Shown here one piece after another: positions 8,788 to 15,776 of a stretch of DNA of 15,776 bases. Positions within the stretch are counted from its first letter, which is position 1; each line of letters begins with the position of its first letter. Source of the stretch: Gemmatimonadales bacterium (GTDB lineage Bacteria > Gemmatimonadota > Gemmatimonadetes > Gemmatimonadales > GWC2-71-9). Location: the NCBI GenBank assembly GCA_013813145.1, contig JACCSE010000088.1, forward strand, positions 1 through 15,776, given 5' to 3'. Both the position numbers and the translations under genes were made by a program. The notes under the pieces were generated by a model. That model searched no databases, was not told where the DNA came from, and was given only the letters and a program-made list of their open reading frames with translations.

Positions 8788-8855
8788 TGTCACCCTGAGC
8801 GGAGCGAAGGGGGCATACCCCTGCTCATGGCCCCTTCGCTTCGCTCAGGGTGACA
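8788..8855. repeat. 25-bp inverted repeat, CACCCTGAGCGGAGCGAAGG type
   Basis: The arms are 8788-8812 and 8831-8855, reverse complements with one mismatch in 25, around an 18-base loop that itself starts and ends with near-complementary bases. The right arm contains the GTG at 8850 that is the most upstream start for treZ. The repeat is related in wording, but not identical, to the solitary half-repeat at 14675-14691. No T-tract follows, so it is not a simple terminator. Confidence 0.87.
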
Positions 8856-10684
8856 AACGACCAACCGCAGGTAACCGTGCCGCTACGTGGAGCCACCCCA
8901 CTGGGGGACGGCGCGGTCCACTTCTCGGTCTGGGCGCCGAAGCCGCGGACCATCGAGCTACGTCTGCGCCGGGGAACCCGGACCGAATCCCTCCCGCTGG
9001 AGCCTCGCGAGCGGGGAGTCCACGAGATCAGCGTAAACGATGTGCCGCCCGGCGCGGTCTACTTCTACCGGCTCGATGGTGAGCGCGACCGGCCCGATCC
9101 GGTCAGCCGCTGGCGCCCCGAAGGAGTGCACGGCCCCACCCGCGTCGTCGATCCCACGGCTTTCCGCTGGGCCGACGCCGGCTGGGCCGGCGTCGCGACC
9201 GCCGACCTGGTCATCTACGAGCTTCACGTCGGGACGTTCAGTCCGGCGGGCACCTTCGACGGTGTCATCGAGCGGCTACCCGCGATCCGCGAGCTCGGCG
9301 CCACCGCGATCGAGCTGATGCCGGTGGCGGAGTTCCCCGGCGGGCGCAACTGGGGCTACGACGGCGTCTCGGTCTACGCGGTGCAGAGCAGCTATGGCGG
9401 CCCCGAGGGGTTGCGCCGCCTGGTGAACGCGGCGCACGGCGCCGGGCTCAGTGTCCTGCTGGACGTGGTGTACAACCATCTCGGACCCGAGGGGAACTAC
9501 CTGGCGGAGTTCGCCCCCTACTTCTCCGACCGATACCGCACGCTCTGGGGGGAGGGTTTCAATCTGGACGGCGCCGGGAGCGATGCGGTGCGGGACTATA
9601 TCGCCGGAAACGCGGCGTACTGGATCCGCGAGTACCACCTCGACGGCCTGCGGCTGGACGCGGCCGACCGGATCGTGGACCTGAGCGCCCGCCACATCGT
9701 GGAGGAGTTGACGGCGGCCGTGCACGCCGAGGGAGAGGCGGCCGGGCGCCGCGCGCTGGTGATCGCCGAGATCGACTCCAACGACCCGCGCTACGTCCGC
9801 GACCCTCGCGCCGGCGGTTACGGCTGCGATGCGCACTGGTCGGACGACTTCCACCACGCGGTCCACGTGGCCCTGACCGGCGAGCGGACCGGCTACTACA
9901 GCGATTTCGGCGGGATCGGGCCGGTGGCCAAGGCGCTCGGCGAGCGGTACGTGCACGACGGCGGCTATTCGCCGTACCGCGACCGGCGTCACGGCCGCCC
10001 CGCGCCGGGCGTGCCGACCGACCGATTCGTGGTCGCGGTGCAGAACCACGATCAGATCGGCAATCGCGCGGCCGGCGAGCGGCTGGCCGCGCTGGTGGAG
10101 GCGGCCGGCCAACGGCTGGCGGCGGCCATGCTCCTGCTTTCGCCGTACGTACCGCTGCTGTTCATGGGAGAAGAGCATGGTGAGACCAACCCATTCCAGT
10201 ACTTCGTGAGCCACGGCGACCCCGAGCTGGTCGAGGCGGTGCGCGCGGGCCGGCGGCGCGAGTTCGCCGCGTTCGGGTGGGCCGGGGAGGTGCCGGACCC
10301 ACAGGCGGTGTCCACCTTCGAGGCCTCCCGGCCGAGTTGGGAGCGAGCCCTCGAGCCGCGTCACGCGCGACACTTGGCGCTCTACCGCGATCTGCTCCGG
10401 CTGCGCCGTGAGGAGCCCGCGCTCAGTCCCGGCACCGGCGATCCCGCGGTGCGGCACGACCAGCGGGCGGAGTGGCTCGCGCTGTCTCGCGGCAGCGGTG
10501 ACCGGCGGCTGCTCGCCCTCTTCAACTTCGCGAAGGCGGCGCGCTCCATTCCGCTCGACGGGAACTGGCATCTCGTTCTCTCGACCGAGAACCCGGCGTA
10601 CGGCGGGGACGGCGACGCAACCCTGGACGGGAGGCAGGCGCACCTGCCGGCGCGATCGGCCGCACTGCTCCGGGTAGAGGCCGC

Positions 10685-10688
<4 letters not shown>
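8850..10688 (+). CDS. treZ: TreZ, malto-oligosyltrehalose trehalohydrolase (GH13_10)
   Basis: Hydrolyses the alpha-1,4 bond next to the terminal trehalose unit of maltooligosyltrehalose, releasing free trehalose; it normally follows TreY. At 612 residues it is typical in length. An N-terminal CBM48-like module (GATPLGDGAVHFSVWAPKP) precedes the barrel. Nucleophile is D270 in DGLRLDAADRIVDLSARH, acid/base E307 in VIAEIDSNDPRYV, and third carboxylate D401 in VQNHDQIGNRAAGERL; the NDPR and NHDQIGNR signatures separate TreZ from GlgB. The start is uncertain. GTG 8850 lies inside the right arm of an inverted repeat without a good Shine-Dalgarno sequence, and GTG 8877, just before the conserved domain, is an alternative. 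The stop overlaps treX as ATGA. The enzyme looks intact although its partner treY is broken. Confidence 0.93.
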
Positions 10689-12798
<2,110 letters not shown>

Positions 12799-12808
<10 letters not shown>

Positions 12809-12880
12809 GGTCTAGGGTCGCAGGTCACAGGTCTCAGGTCGACCTGAGACTTGAGACCTTAGACTCTCGACTCTTGACCC
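12799..12880. repeat. Degenerate inverted repeat of (A)GGTC/GTCT units
   Basis: The left half (12799-12840) carries reiterated words such as GTCTAGG twice and then CAGGTC, ACAGGTC, TCAGGTC. The right half (12841-12880) carries their complements. The centre is a perfect 10+10 palindrome, GTCTCAGGTC against GACCTGAGAC, joined with no loop; 15 of 17 positions around it pair, and pairing weakens outward. The treX stop (12806-12808) is in the left half. The right half ends three bases before treY ATG 12883 and occupies the place where its ribosome binding site should be. Confidence 0.78.
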
Positions 12881-12882
12881 AA

Positions 12883-14647
12883 ATGCCCTCCATCCACGCC
12901 ACCTACCGGCTCCAACTCCACGCCGGCTTTCCACTCTCCCGGGTCCGCGCCCTCGTTCCCTACCTGAGCCGGCTCGGGGTCAGCCATCTCCACTGCTCCC
13001 CGATGCTCCGGGCCCGGCGCGGCAGCACCCACGGTTACGACGTCGTCGATCCCAACGCGCTCGACCCCGAGCTCGGCACCGAGGCCGAGCTGGAGGCGTT
13101 GCATGCCGAGCTGCGCGAGGGCAAACGGCTGGTGCTGGAGCCGGCGCTTTCGGCCGGCGTGCGCCGCCTGGCCGAGCGGTTGCTCAAGCTGCCCGGCACC
13201 GACCGGCCTCGGCGCGGAGTCCCGCTCCAGGCGGTGGCCCGCGCCATCAGCGAGACCATCATCGCGCTCCCGGTGTACCGCACCTACGTGGACGAGCGCC
13301 ACCCGGTACCCGAGGGTGAGGACCGACGCCTGCTGGAAGCTGCGCTGGCCGAGGCACGGGCTCGGGGACGTGCTCGGGCGGAGGCGCTCGAGCTGCTCGA
13401 GGCAGCGCTGCTCCCGACCGGCGGGCCGCTGGCCGATCCGGCGCTCGAGCGGTTCCGTCTCCGCTTCGTGCAGCGGTTCCAGCAGCTCAGCGGGCCGGCC
13501 ACCGCGAAGGGGGTGGAGGACACGGCCTTCTACCGCTACACGCCGCTCCTGTCCCGGAACCAAGTGGGCGGCGGCCCCGAAGCGCCGCTCGCTCGGGCGG
13601 TGGAAGCCTTTCACGCCGGCAACGCCTGCCGGGCGGCGAACTTTCCGCGCGCCATGCTCGCCGCGACGACGCACGATACCAAGCGCAACGCCGACGTCCG
13701 GGCGCGGCTCGACGTGCTCTCGGAGATCGCCGCCGAGTGGGCCGAGCGGCTCGATCTCTGGCGCAAGCTCAACGTCCCCTTCAAGACCGCGGCGCGCGGC
13801 CGCAGGCTGCCGGACCCCAATACGGTACAGCATCTCTTCCAGGCGTTGCTCGGTATCTGGCCGCTGGAGCCGCTCGGCGTAGGGGACTTGGAGGGGCTCC
13901 GCGATCGGCTTTCCGCATACGCGCTCAAGGCCACCCGCGAGGCCAAGCAGCGCACCAGTTGGACCGAGCCCGATCCCGAATTCGAGGAAGCGCTTCGGGT
14001 CGACGTCGAGGCGATTCTCTCGCCGGAGCGAGCGCCACGGCTGCTCGACGAGGTGGAGCGGTTCGCCCGCCGGATCGGCTGGGCGGGGCTCTGGAACGGC
14101 CTGAGTCGCACCGTGCTGCACCTTTCCTCGCCCGGGGTGCCGGACATCTACCAGGGAGACGAGCTGTGGAGCTTCGCCCTGGTGGACCCTGACAACAGAC
14201 GGCCGGTGGACTACGAGGAGCGAGCGCGCAAACTCGAAGAGGTGGCGCGCGGCATGGAAGGGCGGCGGTGAGTCGCGCCGGTCGTTCCTCGAGGAACTGG
14301 TCCGGACGGCGCTGGCGGCGAGGCGGCGGCGGCCCGACCTGTTCGGCTCCACCGTGTACCAGCCGCTCGAGGCGGTCGGGCCGGCGGCCGGACGTGTGGT
14401 GGCGTTCGCGCGCGGCTCCGGGTCCTCGATGCTGATCGCCGCCGTGCCGCGACTGACCGGGGCGGCAGGCGACCCCGATCTCTGGAGCGGGACCACTCTG
14501 CCGGTCCCGGCTGACGCTCCCCGGCAGTGGACCTGTGCCCTGACCGGCGAATCGCACCTCACCGGCGAGGACGGCCGGTTGCGCCTGGATCGGCTGTTCG
14601 GGGTCCTGCCAGCCGCGCTGCTTCTAAGCGACCCGGACCTGGAGTGA
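12883..14647 (+). pseudogene. treY: Broken TreY, maltooligosyltrehalose synthase (GH13_26), internally deleted and frameshifted
   Basis: Intact TreY (about 700-950 residues) turns the reducing end of a maltooligosaccharide into a trehalosyl unit. Residues 1-80 match its N-terminus (TYRLQLHAGFPLSRV, LVPYLSRLGVSHLHCSP, GSTHGYDVVDPNALDPELG). From about residue 80 the sequence jumps to the region before PVYRTYV (130-136), then continues with FQQLSGPATAKGVEDTAFYRY, TTHDTKRNADVRAR (D265 is the third carboxylate) and PGVPDIYQGDELWSFALVDPDNRRP. Compared from memory with Arthrobacter TreY, about 250-260 residues are missing, including the nucleophile (DGLRIDH) and acid/base (EKILEPG) segments. The first frame stops at 14271. 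The C-terminus resumes in the +1 frame (SRRSFLEELVRTALAARR, then DLFGSTVYQPLEAVGPAAG) to the stop at 14645-14647. ATG 12883 and in-frame TTG 12874 lack a Shine-Dalgarno sequence. Real loss or assembly error must be separated. Confidence 0.9.
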
Positions 14648-14674
14648 GGATCGCTCTGCCGGCTTGACCGTTAC

Positions 14675-14691
14675 GTCATACTGAGCGAAGG
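14675..14691. repeat. Solitary half of a CTGAGCGAAGG-type repeat
   Basis: The stretch GTCATACTGAGCGAAGG resembles one arm of the inverted repeat at 8788-8855 with a short gap and substitutions. No matching opposite arm is seen nearby. It is probably a decayed or half copy; the match is short. Confidence 0.4.
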
Positions 14692-14715
14692 CGCTAGGTA
14701 GACATTGTGAGGCTG

Positions 14716-14856
14716 TTCGCCACGAAGGCACGAAGGACACAGAGACACCTCATCAGATCACCATTCGTCTCATTCCGCTCCGGAAGAGGTCGGGACTTTG
14801 GTGTTGGTCGGGTGTACCCTTCGTGTCCTTCGTGCTCTTGGTGCCTTTGTGGTGAA
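14716..14856. repeat. Imperfect inverted repeat, CACGAAGGCACGAAGGACAC type
   Basis: The left arm (14716-14740) is built from reiterated CACGAAGG words. The right arm (14823-14856) is its reverse complement apart from a seven-base extra segment and a few substitutions, ending in the complement of TTCNCCAC. The 82-base interior shows no gene. The element fills most of the gap between the treY remnant and the polyphosphate kinase and ends 43 bases before the latter's ATG. Confidence 0.7.
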
Positions 14857-14899
14857 TAGCCGCAGGCACTCTCACCGAAGCCGCAGACCCGAGGATCAT

Positions 14900-15706
14900 A
14901 TGCCTCTCGCCCCAGTGCCTCCAGGCGCCCAGGTCCGGCTCCGGGACGAGGACGCGCAGCACCTGGACGACGTCCCGAAAACGGAGCTCGCCGCCCGGCT
15001 CCGCACCTTCACCGACCGCCTGGACGGGCTGCAGGGTGCCCTCCACGCCGAGGCGAAGCGGGCGGTGCTCGTCGTGCTTCAGGGCAGGGATGCCGCGGGT
15101 AAGGACGGCACCATCCGGCGGGTATTCGGGCCACTCGACCCGCAGGGCCTGACGGTCACCGGCTTCAAGGTGCCGAGCGCGCTGGAGCTGAGCCACGACT
15201 ACCTGTGGCGCATCCATCGCTCGGTGCCGGCCAAGGGAGAGATCGGCATCTTCAACCGCTCACACTACGAGGACGTGCTGGTGGTGCGGGTGGATCACCT
15301 GGTTCCGGAAACGGTCTGGCGGCCGCGGTACGAGCAGATCAATCAGTTCGAGCGGCTGCTGACGGAGAACGGCGTCACCATCCTCAAGTTCTTTCTCCAC
15401 ATCTCTCCCGCCGAACAGCGGGAGCGGCTGCTGGCCCGGCTGGACGACCCGGCCAAGTACTGGAAGTTCGACGAGGGCGACCTGCGGAAGCGCGAGCAGT
15501 GGGATGCCTACACCGAGGCGTATGAGGAGATGCTGAGCCGAACCAGCACGGCGGAGGCGCCATGGTACATCGTGCCCGCGGATCGGAAGCCGGTGCGGAA
15601 CGTGGTCGTGTCCGAGGTGGTGGTGAGCGCGCTGGAGCGGTTGGCCCCGCGGTACCCGGGGCCGCCGGGGGAGTTGGAGAAGCTGCGGGCGGCGCTCCTG
15701 CGGTGA
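14900..15706 (+). CDS. ppk2: PPK2-family polyphosphate:nucleotide phosphotransferase
   Basis: A cytosolic protein of 268 residues that transfers phosphate between inorganic polyphosphate and nucleoside mono- or diphosphates. Walker A is GRDAAGKDG (residues 62-70), with the K68-D69 pair typical of PPK2. The Walker B region is FNRSHYEDVLVVRV (starting at 118), where the Asp and Arg bind metal and polyphosphate. Other family words are FKVPSALELSHDYLWRIH, ERLLARLDDPAKYWKF and WYIVPADRKPVRNVVVSE. The single-domain length fits the short PPK2 group; whether it prefers AMP, ADP or both (class I, II or III) cannot be fixed by eye. ATG 14900 is preceded by GAGG (14891-14894) at five bases. An in-frame GTG at 14798 would start inside the repeat and is unlikely. 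ATP regeneration for the maltokinase is a plausible but unproved link. Confidence 0.93.
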   Translation: MPLAPVPPGAQVRLRDEDAQHLDDVPKTELAARLRTFTDRLDGLQGALHAEAKRAVLVVLQGRDAAGKDGTIRRVFGPLDPQGLTVTGFKVPSALELSHDYLWRIHRSVPAKGEIGIFNRSHYEDVLVVRVDHLVPETVWRPRYEQINQFERLLTENGVTILKFFLHISPAEQRERLLARLDDPAKYWKFDEGDLRKREQWDAYTEAYEEMLSRTSTAEAPWYIVPADRKPVRNVVVSEVVVSALERLAPRYPGPPGELEKLRAALLR

Positions 15707-15776
15707 TGGGGCGGGGCTCCTGCGGCCCTGCGACGACGCGCGGGTCTCCCTCCCGCACCAGCGCACAGTGCTCCGG

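Noticed and set aside
8788..8855. Hairpins considered as intrinsic terminators
   Set aside because: None of the stems is followed by a T-rich tract, and co-directional pathway genes continue on the other side.
14222..14300. Programmed frameshift in treY
   Set aside because: No recognisable slippery site with a downstream structure is seen, and programmed shifting is not known for TreY. The gene also lacks its catalytic core.
14798..14899. GTG 14798 as start of the polyphosphate kinase
   Set aside because: The added residues would be translated from the CACGAAGG inverted repeat. ATG 14900 has GAGG at five bases and gives the usual family length.
15694..15725. 10-base direct repeat GCTCCTGCGG around the ppk2 stop
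   Set aside because: Two short copies in GC-rich sequence are easily due to chance, and nothing else in the tail supports a feature.

Overview
This is GC-rich bacterial chromosome in which every recognisable gene lies on the + strand. The protein families do not fix the phylum. The stable GC-rich inverted repeats between genes (cores like CATCCCGAGCGCAGCGAGGG and CACCCTGAGCGGAGCGAAGG) recall intergenic repeats of soil bacteria such as Gemmatimonadota and neighbouring phyla. That placement is inference from memory and is weak.

Layout: 168-944 encodes a class I SAM-dependent methyltransferase. From 1178 to 14647 there is a run of six GH13-family genes for trehalose and alpha-glucan metabolism: glgE (maltosyltransferase), a treS-maltokinase fusion, glgB (branching enzyme), treZ (trehalohydrolase), treX/glgX (debranching enzyme) and a broken treY (maltooligosyltrehalose synthase). 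A short PPK2-type polyphosphate kinase follows at 14900-15706. No gene-free stretch exceeds 300 bases. Positions 1-167 and 15707-15776 show no supportable feature beyond the methyltransferase ribosome binding site.

How the genes work together: TreS interconverts trehalose and maltose, the fused maltokinase makes maltose 1-phosphate, GlgE polymerises it into alpha-1,4-glucan, and GlgB branches the product. TreX would trim branches, TreY would convert the chain end to a trehalosyl unit, and TreZ would release trehalose, closing a cycle. Here treY has lost its catalytic centre through an in-frame internal deletion of roughly 250-260 residues, and its C-terminal part is out of frame. As read, the glucan-to-trehalose arm is broken unless another treY exists. 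The GlgE arm looks intact, as do TreZ and TreX.

Junction architecture: two gene pairs (treS-mak/glgB and treZ/treX) overlap by four bases (ATGA) and are probably translationally coupled. The other five junctions each carry a different inverted repeat (991-1078, 3131-3217, 8788-8855, 12799-12880, 14716-14856), and several of these touch or supply start or stop codons. The broken treY and this set of unrelated hairpins are the main points of interest. The enzymatic system itself is known.
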